Source: Flabesymbios commensalis
Lineage: Eukaryota; Annelida; Polychaeta; Terebellida; Flabelligeridae
Assembly: GCA_964017125.1 (NCBI GenBank)
Contig: OZ024912.1
Coordinates: forward strand, 79,604,649-79,668,648
DNA length: 64,000 nt
Direction: 5' to 3'
Shown here: positions 1 through 10,872 of the stretch, piece by piece
How positions within the stretch are numbered: the first letter of the stretch is position 1
How the letters are laid out: the number at the start of each line of letters is the position of its first letter
The notes under the pieces: model-generated
Databases searched by the model: none
What the model was told of the DNA's origin: nothing
The model's input: only the letters and a program-made list of their open reading frames with translations
Made by a program: the position numbers and the translations under genes

Positions 1-422
1 TACTGAAGATGATGAGATAAACGAGATGACACTGCCCTCCAGACACTGCCATCCAGGCAAGAAATATCTATATTGCATGGAGAACAGAGATCATTCCAGG
101 CAATAGAATACAAACCCCACCTGTTTACTTCACCTCCATTCCCGCCTTCAGTTACCTTAGTATTCTCAGGAAAGCTTTCAGAATATCAAACAATTATTTT
201 AAAACAATGTACCATGCAACTTGGCAAATCAACCGAGCTGTAAATGTGTTATTGAATGGCCCCTTCCGCTGTTGCTGAAAGAAACTGGCAATCACTCGTT
301 ATAGTTCTCTCCTAAAAGGGCCATACAAGTTGACATGTTCATAGAACATGGCATGTTGCCACGGTGTTCTCTTAATGATGGATTATCGTCTACAACATTC
401 AACATTCAACATTCCACAACAT
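1..422. other. Intergenic, nothing recognised
   Basis: Only a short run of ACAACATTCAACATTC repeats near 392-425 was seen. Confidence 0.6.
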
Positions 423-512
423 TCAATTTGAAATCACACTAATCTCTTAGTTAGCTCTTTCCGCTTCATTTAATTACGTTTAAAGTCGGTCCCTGCGCTG
501 AAAGAGTTTTCT
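423..512 (-). mobile_element. Family-A MITE fragment
   Basis: The internal block with TTAGTTAGCTCTTTCCGCTT and the end GCGCTGAAAGAG match family A. The palindrome is mostly deleted. Confidence 0.55.
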
Positions 513-666
513 TCTTCGTCGCATTTAATCACGCTACTTATCGGAGGCTCCCCACAATACTGATTTTTTTGCGAATGAGCAGGGAAGAAACATTTTTATT
601 TGTGGTCTGAATGCCAGAGCGGGTGACGAACCTGCGAGCCCTGACTTGACAGGCAGGCAGTTTTAA

Positions 667-909
667 CCCTTTGAGCCCTCACGATGCAATAAAGCATCAT
701 TTTACATCCCTGAAAACAGTCTTAATTTTCCTAAAACCAAGGATTTTAATACGAAAATTTCCATCAAAATGGTTTACCAATACATGGTAATTTTCTTTAA
801 TTTTTAAACCACACAAGGCATCTTCATTCACTACAAGTCGAGAATTGCGACAGCAATTCGCGGTTTGCAGTGAATGAAGGTGACTATCGTAAACTCAGGC
901 TTGAAAGGG
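667..909 (+). mobile_element. Family-B MITE (243 bp, TTAA-flanked)
   Basis: TTAA lies at 663-666 and 910-913. The ends are CCCTTTGAGCC and GGCTTGAAAGGG. An internal hairpin has the arms ACTACAAGTCGAGAATTGCG and CAATTCGCGGTTTGCAGT. It shares its right TTAA with the next element. Confidence 0.85.
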
Positions 910-913
910 TTAA

Positions 914-1153
914 CACTCACAACGCTAAAATATGTGTGTATAAACCATGGAGACCAAAGGGTTTTTCTAATATACAAGCATCATAAATGTCCTAGTTAGG
1001 TTTTTCCGATTTATGTAAATACCTATATCATTGGCCGACGGCCATTTTATATATTTTAATTCTTTCAGCGCGGGGACCGTCTTTATACGTCAGAATCTAA
1101 CGTCTGCAGACGTCAGATTCTGACGTATAAAGAAGGTTCCAGAGCTGAAAGAG
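914..1153 (-). mobile_element. Family-A MITE (240 bp, TTAA-flanked)
   Basis: TTAA lies at 910-913 and 1154-1157. The outer ends are CACTCACAACGCT and AGCTGAAAGAG. It contains a large palindrome around GTCTGCAGAC built from CGTCAGAATCTGACG-type arms. In the family's usual orientation it lies on the - strand. Confidence 0.85.
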
Positions 1154-1169
1154 TTAACCAGCCCCCCTC

Positions 1170-1228
1170 CCTGTAGTGGGACACCCCCGCCCTGTAGTGG
1201 GACACCCCCGCCCTGCAGTAGGACACCG
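1170..1228. repeat. About 24-bp short tandem repeat, 2.5 copies
   Basis: CCCTGTAGTGGGACACCCCC repeats almost exactly twice and then degrades, just after the TTAA of the family-A element. Confidence 0.65.
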
Positions 1229-1344
1229 AGTCATAATTTGACAACCTCAAGTCACGTTATCTGGGATTGTGGCATCATTTATAATTTAATGAGCATGCAA
1301 AGCACCAGTGAGATTCTGCAAGGGCTCAGGTTTCAAGCCATTGA

Positions 1345-1657
1345 GGGCGGGGGCCCTAGGGTAGTGGTTAGCACCGCTGCCTTTCACGCCAGAGTTCGGG
1401 GTTCGGTTCCCGGTCTCGGCGATTTCAAAGAAACAAAAATGTTTCTTCCCCATCCACGTGTGAAAGTCAGTATTGTGGGAAGCCTCCGTGACCGAGAGGT
1501 AGCGTGCTCGGCCTCAGACCGCCAGGGCTCGAATTTCGAATTCTGTGTCTGGAGGACAGTGTCATCTCAATCATCTCACCATCCTCAGGAGGTTCTCCTG
1601 GCCCAGTTTAGCCTATATGAGCACAAAGGTGGCCTAAAGCCCGATTCATTTCATTTA
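1345..1657 (+). mobile_element. tRNA-derived SINE with dimeric tRNA-like structure, full copy with target-site duplication
   Basis: Flanked by a 14-bp direct repeat TTTCAAGCCATTGA at 1331-1344 and 1658-1671. The 5' tRNA-like head has TAGTGGTTAG (box A-like) and GGTTCGGTTCCC (box B-like). A second tRNA-like module follows at about 1482-1560, with TGACCGAGAGG (box A position) and GGCTCGAATTT (box B position). The 3' end is TTCATTTCATTTAT. It is nearly identical to the copy at 43871. Confidence 0.85.
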
Positions 1658-1671
1658 TTTCAAGCCATTGA

Positions 1672-2207
1672 AGAACATGTTTTGTCGCCTTGCTGTACGA
1701 TGTTTTCTATTGTCGGATGCTGGCATCACTAATTTAGAAAGATTTATTGCTTGCTGTCGACCCCATATATATCCATTAGTGATGTAGATCCGCATTAGCT
1801 TAAAACTGTTAGTGCAGCCACAGTCTGCATTAACCATGTGAGCATGCTTTGCCCAGAAATGCCCGATTCAGGCTAAGGTAAAGCGTACACTTATGTCGAT
1901 TTAAGTGCCTTCTATGCAGTTTGACTCGCATTTGTCTAATAATGATATCCCAGATAAAATGTTAGGATATCTCGGTTTTTGCACAAATAACATGATTTTA
2001 TATTCACAGCAATGTGAATTCACATTAGTATGTATACATGCACTGTGACCAAATCTTAACAAATCCCGTTAATTTGTATAAACCATGACTTTAAGAATGA
2101 TCCGAGTTTATATTTTTCATTGACTTTAATATTCCAATGTACTTCAAATTGTTAGCCTGTCTTAGCCGCCTGAAGCCGAGACACAGCAAGTAGTGTACCC
2201 ACCCCCC
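1672..2207. other. Intergenic, nothing recognised
   Basis: AT-rich sequence without repeats, splice-flanked frames or RNA genes that I can see. Confidence 0.6.
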
Positions 2208-2270
2208 TTGGATATAAAAGGGTGTATCAGCCACTTCGTGAAGTGGCAGATACAACCTTTCATGTTCATG
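2208..2270. repeat. Hairpin related to the one at 17163
   Basis: GGATATAAAAGGGTGTATCA, GCCACTTC and GAAGTGGCAGATACAACCTT pair with a few mismatches. Confidence 0.65.
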
Positions 2271-2639
2271 GGCTCCATTGACTGACCTTCAGATCATATA
2301 GAACGACAATGTTTTTTTTTTTTGGGGGGGGGGACACTGCCATTCTATAATATCATTTTTTCCGCCCAATTCACACAGACAATTCCTTTAAAGTATTGTG
2401 TAATCTTTCAAATGGGAATCTAGCTACTGCAAGCTACTTACTCACTCACCCACTCATTCACCTTGTCGGCAGGCCCCGTGTATTACCGGGTGTGTTTTTT
2501 CCGAGAATGCCTCGGGGGTATTGACCATGTTGACAGAAGCGTCCGAGATTGATTGGACAAGGCTCAGCACAGAAAAAACACACCATACATTTATCCTAGT
2601 GGTCTAATGCTGGACTGGCGAAAAAAAAAGTTATATACC

Positions 2640-3140
2640 AAGTATTTATTCATTCATTCATTCAGTCACTTATTCATTCATTCATTCATTCATTCATTCA
2701 TTCATTCATTCATTCATTCATTCATTCATTCATTCATTCATTCATTCATTCATTCATTCATTCATTCATTTATTCGTTCATTCATTCATTCATTCATTCA
2801 TTCATTCATTCATTCATTCATTCATTCATTCATTCATTCATTCATTCATTCAATCATTCATTCATTCATTCATATATTTATTTATTCATTTATTCATTCA
2901 TTCATTTATTCGTGCCTTCATTTATCCATTCATTTATTTATCCATTCATCAATTCCTTCATTCATTATTTCATCCATCCTCATATACATACATACATCCA
3001 TTACTCTTTCCATTCTACTGTAATCCGTCTATCTATCAAATCATTCATCCACCCATGATTCCTTTCATTCACCCATCCATCTATTCACCCTTCCTATCCA
3101 TCCATACACCCATCACTCCATCCTTTCATGCATTCACACA
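2640..3140. repeat. (TTCA)n microsatellite and its decayed flank
   Basis: A long TTCA/ATTC tract (about 2645-2880) grades into TTTATCCATC-type variants. The same sequence (about 130 bp with TTGACCATGTTGACAGAAGC) occurs on both sides (2500-2630 and 3160-3290), so it lies inside a duplicated repeat. Open frames here (Phe-Ile-His-Ser repeats) are artefacts. Confidence 0.9.
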
Positions 3141-3259
3141 TTCGCTGCGGAGCCATGTTTCCCCGTTCAGCCTCAGGGGATGTTGACCATGTTAAGAGAA
3201 GCGTTCCAGATTGATTGAGTATGGCTCACCACAGCAACAACCATACATTTAATCCATGT

Positions 3260-3640
3260 TGGTTTAATGCTGGGCCAGCGTCGCAGACGGCGGCCCAACA
3301 TTAAACAACCATCGGTTCAATGTGTCGTGTTTGCTGGAAAAACACCATACTTCTTATCTTCGCTGGTTTTATGTTGGGCCGGCATCGCAGACACTGGCCC
3401 AACATTAAAACAACAGAGATAAAAGACATTTTGTGTATGTTTCAGCGCAAAAAATACATTTCACACGTTTAACACATGGTTTAATGCTGGCCAGCGTTGC
3501 AGATGGTGACCCAACATTGACCCATCATCGGCTAAACGCATTCGGTATGGTACACTACAGAAAAACACAATATAGCTGCATAATGCCGGTTTAATGCGTC
3601 ACAGACGGTGGGCCTGCAATGATCCAAAATTGGATAAATG
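3260..3640. repeat. Cluster of family-D hairpins
   Basis: At least three tandem versions of TGCTGGGCCAGCGTCGCAGA facing GGCCCAACATTAAAC, each ending near GTGTTTGCTGG or a decayed form. They form small hairpins. Confidence 0.65.
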
Positions 3641-3768
3641 TACTTACCACCGCAGGAAACCACAACACCACTGTCGTCACATCCATGTAGTGTGTTCCTT
3701 CCTCAAACAACACGCTGGCCGCCTACATGAAAAACCTCACCTAATATAGATCCATTGATCTCGTTTAA

Positions 3769-3990
3769 CCTTTATAGCCCTACGTTAAACAAATCCATTT
3801 TCGCCCACTTGAAGTTGTGTCTCCTACCCAGATCCACAACTTCATGTGGGTGAAAATTATTCATATTTGTTCAATCTGAGACCAAACATTTGGAAATAAT
3901 AATATTTTAACACCAATTTTATTCCAATTAACTGTGATTGTCTAATAAAACAGATTACACACGACTCTAGTTGTGCTGAGATCTCAATGG
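3769..3990 (+). mobile_element. Family-C hairpin MITE
   Basis: TTAA at 3765-3768 precedes CCTTTATAGCCC. The hairpin is CCCACTTGAAGTTGTGTCTC to CACAACTTCATGTGGGTG, then the family body (TATTTGTTCAATCTGAGACC, CCAATTAACTGTGATTG, AACAGATTA). The right end is decayed. Confidence 0.7.
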
Positions 3991-4469
3991 GTTCTTATAG
4001 ATCCATCGATCTAGGAGTTTTGTGCGGTCTTAGTTACATTATACAGTAAAGTGTCACATTACAAATCCATCAAGAGCAGCGTAATATGGCCAGTCAGTGA
4101 AACAAGAGTTATAAAAGCGTTAGCCTAGGCACTAACACTTATTGCAAAAAGGTGAAAGAAGGTTTCTACTTTGCTACATAAAGACTATATCCTCTCACAA
4201 TATCAGTAGAAATACTATTATGTATATTATGACTCTATAAGAGTAACGTTATAAAGATGATCTGGAAAAATATATTTATTGCACGTGTATATATGAAGAA
4301 ACAGATGTGATATGTTTATTTCTTCAAAAAAGTAAATAATAGACATATACAATGATTACACCGGCCGTTTCGTTTTTTTGTCAATTTGGAAAATCATTAA
4401 TGTGCTTCACTTCACCCGGGTGTAAATCAGAGCATCGTAAGCAACACAGCGACAGCAGTCTGTCATTCT

Positions 4470-4720
4470 CCTTTCTAATACATATTCAAGGATACAAAGC
4501 CACTTCTGTACAACCACGACGAAAGACATATCCGGCTCAATTGGAACCTGACCCCAGATTAGCCGTCGACGAGACCACTCCGTAAAGGCGTGGGCTGTGG
4601 ATTGCTATATGCGTTTTACCCGGAAGAAGCAACCTTTTCCAACATAACGGCGACTGAGAGCGATCTCTACATCATCAAGTTCCGACAAGTGGCCATACTT
4701 TTTTAATGACGTTGCCACAC
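4470..4720 (+). repeat. Dispersed repeat, copy 1 (second copy near 57000-57250)
   Basis: CGGCGACTGAGAGCGATC, TTTTTAATGACGTTGC and the upstream TTTTACCCGGAAGAAGCAAC correspond to CGGTGACTGAGAGCGATC, TTTTTAATGACTGTGC and CTTTACCCGAAACATCCAAC near 57130-57230. The family is unknown. A 77-codon open frame at 4352-4585 overlaps it and has no support as a gene. Confidence 0.5.
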
Positions 4721-4934
4721 ATGGGTTTTCAGCAGGGGGGGGGGTTCCGGAACCCCCACCCACTCAGCACTACAGCAAAGAAAATAAAAATATATTGCAT
4801 ATTTTTGTGTCATTTCAGTTAAAATAAGCCATTTTAAGCACTAAAATTCCAAACCCTAAATTTTTTTCTTGGGCGAGTACCCTAGACCCTCCACTCATTT
4901 TGGACCCCCCCCGCTCGAAAATTCCTGGCGGGAA

Positions 4935-5330
4935 CCCTGAGATGCGATGTAAATGTGCTGTGATGAATGGCTGCTGATTCTAAAAAAACCTTCTATAGAC
5001 CTGATTATTCCAGGACATATCTTAGATATCACCGTCCAAATCAAAGTTTCTACGTTTATCAGTGGGCGCAATATGTATAGGATAAAGCCTGAGGATCTCT
5101 ACATTCCTCGCTGTGGAAAAGGTCCGAGGCAGAAGGCCGAGGGCCTTTTCTACAGCGAGGAATGAAGAACCCCGCGGGTTTAACTGACTTAAAACACACC
5201 CGACCATAATCAGGATACCTCATAATGAACAGCTCGGTCAAACCTGACTGATTACAGTGCCATTAGGCCTACAATGATAATTGGTCAGTACTTGCTCAAC
5301 AATAACTCTCCATTCCCGGCTTAGAATGTA
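4935..5330 (+). mobile_element. Family-G repeat with internal hairpin
   Basis: The hairpin is ATTCCTCGCTGTGGAAAAGG to CCTTTTCTACAGCGAGGAAT. The flanks are TATAGGATAAAGCCTGAGGA on the left and AACTGACTTAAAACACACCC on the right. An inverted copy lies at 10140-10405. Open frames across it are incidental. Confidence 0.65.
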
Positions 5331-5375
5331 GTGGTCGGACAAAGACAATAATGTAGTGGTGTGTTTTAATGCAAT

Positions 5376-5510
5376 CTAAATGCTATGTAAAGCATGGCTG
5401 TTTATTTTAATAAACCTCCTATCGACCATATTTATCCAGGACATGTATTAACTATGACCGTCCGAAGGAAAGTTTCCGCGTTTTTGATTGGGCGCAATCT
5501 GTGGCTGAAT
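5376..5510 (+). repeat. Partial second copy of family G
   Basis: AATAAACCTCCTATCGACCA, TATTTATCCAGGACATGTAT and ATTGGGCGCAATCTGTG match 4985-5080 with moderate divergence. Confidence 0.6.
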
Positions 5511-5671
5511 CCATCAGTGTCATATACTGTTTCGTCCACGTTGGGACTAAACTCGGGCGATGGGCCACAATCGAGACAGTCAATATTACCCAAACAGGAT
5601 TTGCTAACACAATTTCTAGCTTCACCACAACATGTAAAGTAAATTGACATCACAGCAATCGGCATGCGTTA

Positions 5672-5742
5672 AAGCAATGTTGGTTGAATGTTGGGCCAGC
5701 GTCGCTAACATTCAACCAACATTGTGTTTGCTGGGATAGGCC
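5672..5742. mobile_element. Family-D hairpin
   Basis: CAATGTTGGTTGAATGTTGG and its partner AACATTCAACCAACATTGTG enclose GCCAGCGTCGC. It ends TTTGCTGGGA. Confidence 0.7.
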
Positions 5743-7138
5743 ATGCCTGTCGTTCACAGAATGCCACCTGTTTTTCGTCATCTAGCTTTACATTGACCAT
5801 TATCAAATTACCAGAATAATTGTCTACCGCTCTACTCTGAACCGGAATGAATGCCGTACTTGTCATTATATTAATGTTGTCAACATATCATGACACATGC
5901 TAATCACACAGGATACCACGTGAAATTCAAATCTCACAAACAATCAAGATATTGAGAAAATCAGCAGCCCCCCAAGTAACACCAAATATTTTGAAATCAC
6001 ATCACATGAAAATTCTATACAAAATTATTTCGCATGACCAGGAAATTATCATTAAAACATTTTTGCTAGAATATAAATAACCTAATTAAAACTATTTTTA
6101 AAACATTTGATAGCGTTATAGAACACTTTCTAAAATGTTTTTTATATTATCTTTTTTAAAATTTCTTAAAAACGTTTTTAAATGACATTATAAAAGGTGT
6201 TTTATCAATAGTTTTGTGACTTCAAGAAACAATTGTGTGCTTCATGGGCAGTTGTCAATAGGCTGTATTACTGTAATATGACAAAGGTAGCTTTATTAAT
6301 AATATACTTCTCCCCAATTGAATTATTTGAATAATTGAGAATGATTTCACTAAATATGTGAGCTGTTTTGTTTGGTTTCATAGCCAGAAAACACACGAGG
6401 TTGAACCAGTGATAGTTTATTGTAGTTCATCTGTGTACGACGCTGGTTCAAAATTGTGTACTTACTTTGACAAGTCTTGATAACGTCTATTACATACGTC
6501 TATTATATACATGTTCAGCATTAAATTATATTCAATATCTCACCACAATACATTAAAAACGTGTGCCTTCAAAATAACAATCTATGCAATATAAATATTT
6601 TATTTGCTATTTTTCAAGATATTATAATATTATTTAAATGTATGTGATCAGATATAATTATAAATATTTCTTAATTTTTTAGAAAAATAATATACATCAT
6701 TCCTACCACATTGCTCTTTATATGGTCTCCAGCAAATAGTTAAGTACAATTTGTGTTGCAAGCCATCGTTAAAGCCCAAATGGCTGCAAAGTGACATTGT
6801 TTTATCAGGTCCTGTAGGAATGAACATGAATGCGCTTGTCTATTTGTCATAAATCAAATTATTTCTCGTCATTTATTATTGTGGAAAAGATGTTGTTTAA
6901 CCATTAAAATGCGATTTTTTTTGTTTGGAATGGTTAAATTAACTGAGCAATTATTGAACCCCGCTCATACAAGACGCCAACACAATGCTGAGTCAATGTT
7001 GCTACACCATCTGTGAAGCCCAATGTTGACCCAAGAATGGATGAATGTTTATTTGCTGGGAACCTAAAAGCACAGATGGGAGACATAATCCAAACAGGTC
7101 ATGTGTAAACGTGTTACGTCATGTGCCGAGCGGCAACA
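5743..7138. other. AT-rich intergenic stretch
   Basis: No gene was seen. A decayed family-D hairpin lies near 6980-7060 (GACGCCAACACAATGCTGAG, AATGTTGACCCAAGAATGG, then TTTGCTGGGAA). Confidence 0.6.
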
Positions 7139-7142
7139 TTAA

Positions 7143-7407
7143 ACCTTGCAGTGCGGGGATCGACTTTATACGTCAGAATCTGACGTTTGTATACGTCAGA
7201 TTCTAACGTCTATAGACGTCAAATTCTGACGTCTAAAGACAATCCCCACACTGAAAGAATTAAATATTATTAATGGTCGTAGACCCATAACATAGGATTC
7301 AAATGAAGTAGAAAGAGCTAACTAGGACATTCATATTCATGATAATTTCAAATTGAAAAAAAAACTGGTCTGCATGGGTTATGCATGACTATTTCAGCCT
7401 TGTAATG
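7143..7407 (+). mobile_element. Family-A MITE
   Basis: It starts after TTAA at 7139-7142. It has CAGTGCGGGGATCGACTTTA, then the palindrome of ACGTCAGATTCTAACGTCT arms, then the family's internal block (GAAGTAGAAAGAGCTAACTA). The right end, CAGCCTTGTAATGG, has a mutated target site. Confidence 0.75.
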
Positions 7408-8104
7408 GTTACCACGACATCAGGGCAATGCCTCGCGCTTGCTTGGAGGCGAGAAAATAATAAACTGTGCCATGGTAACCTAGGTGACGTCACAACCCCT
7501 GGGGGTGTTGTACTTTAATGGACATGTGTCATACTCCATAACACACACTGTATCCATAAGTGAACAAAGTGTTAGCAAACAAAATCGTTACGGAGTGACG
7601 TCGACTGAGGCCTGGGCAAGCCGCTGCCACTGTTGACTATTTAATGTGGTTGCGTGAAGAACATGATGACGTTAAGGTTGGTGGTTTGGAGAACATAATG
7701 CCCCGTGAAGGCACGTGCGCTTAACAACAGTAGACCTACATGGTGACAACCTCACAGCTTCCGTTGTCAACGTCTTGCAATATTGATGGTCGCAGCTGAA
7801 ACTTCTTGCTGCCACCAATCTCTGGTGATAATATAATAACGTTTGTTAGTGCTCAGTACAGACGACCTGCTGACTGGTTTGTCAAGTGCAATAACGATAC
7901 AGAAAAATCAGTAATTCGCAGACATTGCCTGAGATTTATCAAGGGATTACGCGGCGTGGTAAACAAGAATGAAATCAATATCAGGTGTGTGATTGGGTGT
8001 TATTAACCCTGTACCTTCTATTACTATGACTATACATTTCCGGGGCGTCTCTGAAAGTGTATCTATTTAGACAGATAATTATGTTGGCTTACGAAATATA
8101 AAAA
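7408..8104. other. Intergenic, nothing recognised
   Basis: One 66-codon frame (7806-8006) has no family resemblance or splice context. Confidence 0.55.
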
Positions 8105-8262
8105 TGCACACTTGCTCTGTTGAAAAGTGAGTAGTTGCTGCTGTTTGCTTTTGCTTGGCATAAGCATATCTTCTGTCAATATAATTATACATTTCCAAAG
8201 GTGAGTCTATGTTGTATGCATAATAAGCAGATATATTGGTAGACTCAGACTCAGACTCCTTC
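8105..8262. mobile_element. Family-E repeat copy
   Basis: GAAAAGTGAGTAGTTGCTGC, CAATATAATTATACATTTCC and AAAGGTGAGTCTATGTTG match 12420-12525. No function is evident. Confidence 0.6.
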
Positions 8263-8344
8263 ATTTGCTTCCCACATCATAAACATGATACAAATATTTA
8301 CTTAGCAAAATGTAGATAGCAGGACACTTCCATTACCCTTTAAC

Positions 8345-8745
8345 ATGCCAAGTTAATGTATATAACTTGACAGGCACTTGAGCTTGTGTCTCGCTATAGC
8401 GACCCACAACTTTAAGTGTACTCATATTTGTTAATTTGAGACCAAATATTTACAAATCTTGACATTTAAACAGTCATTTTATTCCCAATAACGATATACT
8501 GTTGCTTAGCTTGAAATCATGCAGTGATAATATCAGATGCATCGTATCGATTGGTTAATCGTTAAGCACTACCATATATAATCGCTTTTAATCTGTTTTA
8601 TCAACTTTATTATTGGGAACGAAATAAGTGATGAAACATCAATATTTGCCAATGTGTTTTATTTCCACCCACTTGAAGTGGTAGCGAGACACAACTTCAA
8701 GTGGGTGAACATTTAAATTATTATTTTTTTTAATTTGGCGATTTA
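8345..8745. mobile_element. Two family-C elements in inverted orientation
   Basis: A forward copy (about 8345-8530, hairpin at 8376-8420) and a reverse copy (about 8550-8745, hairpin at 8677-8707) face each other. The two can pair over most of their length. The forward body has GAGACCAAATATTTACAAAT; the reverse one has TATTATTGGGAACGAAATAA. Confidence 0.65.
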
Positions 8746-8879
8746 ATGGTCAAATCAGCAGTGTATTAATGTATCCAATCACAACAAACAAAAGTACATT
8801 GATCTAATGTTGACTCAATGTTAATCCAGCGTATGCGACATTGCTTACTTGGATCTGTTACACGGCTCGGTTGTTGTAT

Positions 8880-9186
8880 GGCGGGGGCCCTGGTGCAGTG
8901 GTTAAAGCTGCCGGCTTGGGAGGTAGGACATCACGGGTTCGAATCCCACTCTGGCCTTCAAGTTTCAAAACAAAATGTTTCTTCCCCGCTCACTCGTAAA
9001 GATTCAATATCATGGGGAAGCTCCGTGACCGGAGGTAGCGTGCCAGGGCTCGAATTTCGTGTCCTGTGTCTGGAGGGGAGTGTCATCTCATTTATATAAC
9101 CATCCTCAGGATATTATCCTGGCCCAGTAAAGTCTATATGTGCACAAAGGTGGACCAAAACCCCTTTTATTTTATTTTATTTCATC
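8880..9186 (+). mobile_element. tRNA-derived SINE, older divergent copy
   Basis: Same layout as the copy at 1345. The head GGGGGCCCTGGTGCAGTGG leads to GGGTTCGAATCCC, a perfect box B. The linker AAATGTTTCTTCCCC, the second module with CTCCGTGACCGGAGGTAGCG, and the tail TGTGCACAAAGGTGG all follow. It ends in TTTTATTTTATTTTATTTC. Confidence 0.8.
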
Positions 9187-9357
9187 TATATGGCTCTGAA
9201 TCTCATCCGAGCCAGGTGATGATAAATAGTTTATCTATACTCGACGACGCAGCGCCATTTTATTTTGTAAAAAAACGCGCCGTATCCGACATCAGCTGTG
9301 TATTCAAATATCAAAGGTCACAACGCGTGCGTCACTGGGACGTCTCTCACCGAACAC

Positions 9358-9440
9358 GCTGATCCAATGCTGATTTGATGCTGGTCGAGCGTCGTAGCCG
9401 GTGGGCCAACATTAAATCAGCATTATATGGTGTTTGCCGA
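9358..9440. mobile_element. Family-D hairpin
   Basis: GCTGATTTGATGCTGGTCGA and GGGCCAACATTAAATCAGCA form the arms around GCGTCGTAGCCGGT. It ends GTGTTTGCCG. Confidence 0.6.
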
Positions 9441-9477
9441 GAAATAGCATAATCCCACAGCTAAACATGATTAATTG

Positions 9478-9705
9478 AACTCCTAAAGCCCTATATAAAA
9501 AATCACTCACTTGAAGTTGTGTCTCGCTACCGCGACCCACACCTTCAAGTGAGTGACAATTACCCATATTTGTTTAATTCATGTGAAGTGTGAAAATCGT
9601 GATGTTTAATCACACATTTCGCTCCCAATAACAGTGATTTAACCTAATAATAAAACACAATATACGATAATAAAATAGATTAAAAACTACTATAGTTGCG
9701 CTTAG
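9478..9705 (+). mobile_element. Family-C hairpin MITE, well preserved
   Basis: The hairpin is CACTCACTTGAAGTTGTGTC to CACACCTTCAAGTGAGTG around CTCGCTACCGCGACC. The body contains GATGTTTAATCACACATTTC, an intact TTAA that serves as the empty site for the insertion at 16440. The end is AACTACTATAGTTGCGC. Confidence 0.75.
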
Positions 9706-10139
9706 TCTACGACGCTGTCCCAACATTAAAACAATACTGGGCCAACCTCATATGTTCTCTGTGCACATGCGATCTAGACCTATCTGATTTTATGATGCTA
9801 CTAAAGATGACCACATTGGTGGTTAAGGCATATCCTATAATTAACTGGTCAGAACCATAATGAAATTATGGCTGCTAAGGGATAGATTTTGTCATTTATG
9901 GTAGAGATGGGAGTTTAGTATGCACCGCGCGGTTATATGGATCTCCAGGTCATTGTATTCGTCAGGGCAGGATAAAAGTATTCAATAGATTTTATGGTAC
10001 CGTAAATATTATTTTACGATTCGGCCATCACAAATCCGTTACAAATTGTACGCCGCAATGCTAGTCTGACGTCTCCTTGGATGATCTTGGATGCGAAGAA
10101 AAATAATATCCTATTTATTACCTCCACTTTGTCTGATTA
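9706..10139. other. Intergenic, repeat debris
   Basis: A family-D piece lies at 9700-9760 (CTACGACGCTGTCCCAACAT). Beyond it nothing was recognised. Confidence 0.5.
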
Positions 10140-10405
10140 TGAACTGCTCAAAATGCTACACGCAGAGTAATTGTTGACCAAGTACAGACCAATTATCATG
10201 GTGGACCTCAAAGTACTATAATCTGTAAGGTGTACCTGATCTGTTGATTATAAAGGATCCTCATTATGGTCGGGTGTGTTTTAAGTCAGTTAAAACCCAC
10301 GGAGATCTCAATTCTTACCCGTGAAAAAGGCCTCGGCCTTCGGCATCAGACCTTTTTTACCGTTAAGAATGGAGATCTCCTCGGGCTTCATCCTATGCAT
10401 AAAAG
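10140..10405 (-). mobile_element. Family-G repeat, inverted copy
   Basis: ATTATGGTCGGGTGTGTTTT, AAGTCAGTTAAAACCC and GGGCTTCATCCTATGCATAA are reverse complements of 5070-5230. The hairpin arms here differ (AGATCTCAATTCTTACCCG and ACCGTTAAGAATGGAGATCT). Confidence 0.65.
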
Positions 10406-10799
10406 ATGTTAACCCTTGCACCACTAAGCTAGATTATTGTCGTTCTAGATCAGTTTTATCAGCAGATAAATAATTTTAACATTTCAACATTTGTATATTT
10501 TAATTGTAGACAATATTTCCAAAGAGCCATATTTGCACACTACAAAATTGGATAACTAACAAAAAAATATTTTTCTGAACAAAAAGGTAGTGTGATGTAA
10601 ATAATGGTATCAAAACGGTATATTCTTGTCAACATTCTGTGTAAATAATAGGCAGTCTCCGGCCCTTCCCATCCATACCTTCATTGAGCGTCAATATATC
10701 GGGATATAGGTGTGTCTGCCTTCTATCATAGGATTGTATAAGTCCTTGGGTGTGGCTATTTCCACCAAACGCAACACGTTTAAGTCCCAGAGCTCTGAC

Positions 10800-10872
10800 T
10801 TAATCAAATTACATTTTTAGTCACATAAAGTTGTGTCTCGCTACCACGATACACAATTTAAAGTCATTAAAA
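10800..10872. repeat. Family-C hairpin fragment
   Basis: TCACATAAAGTTGTGTCTCG and CACAATTTAAAGTCATTAAA match the hairpin of family C. Confidence 0.5.

Noticed and set aside
1238-1732. 164-codon frame on the + strand
   Set aside because: It lies almost wholly over the SINE. The copy at 43960-44211 is the same SINE-derived frame.
2553-3023. 156-codon open frame with Phe-Ile-His-Ser repeats
   Set aside because: It is a translation of the TTCA microsatellite. Tetranucleotide repeats give open frames by composition.
4735-4935. Palindrome GGGGTTCCGGAACCCC with C/G tracts as a possible element end
   Set aside because: It is suggestive of a repeat, but no matching opposite terminus or second copy could be found in the window.
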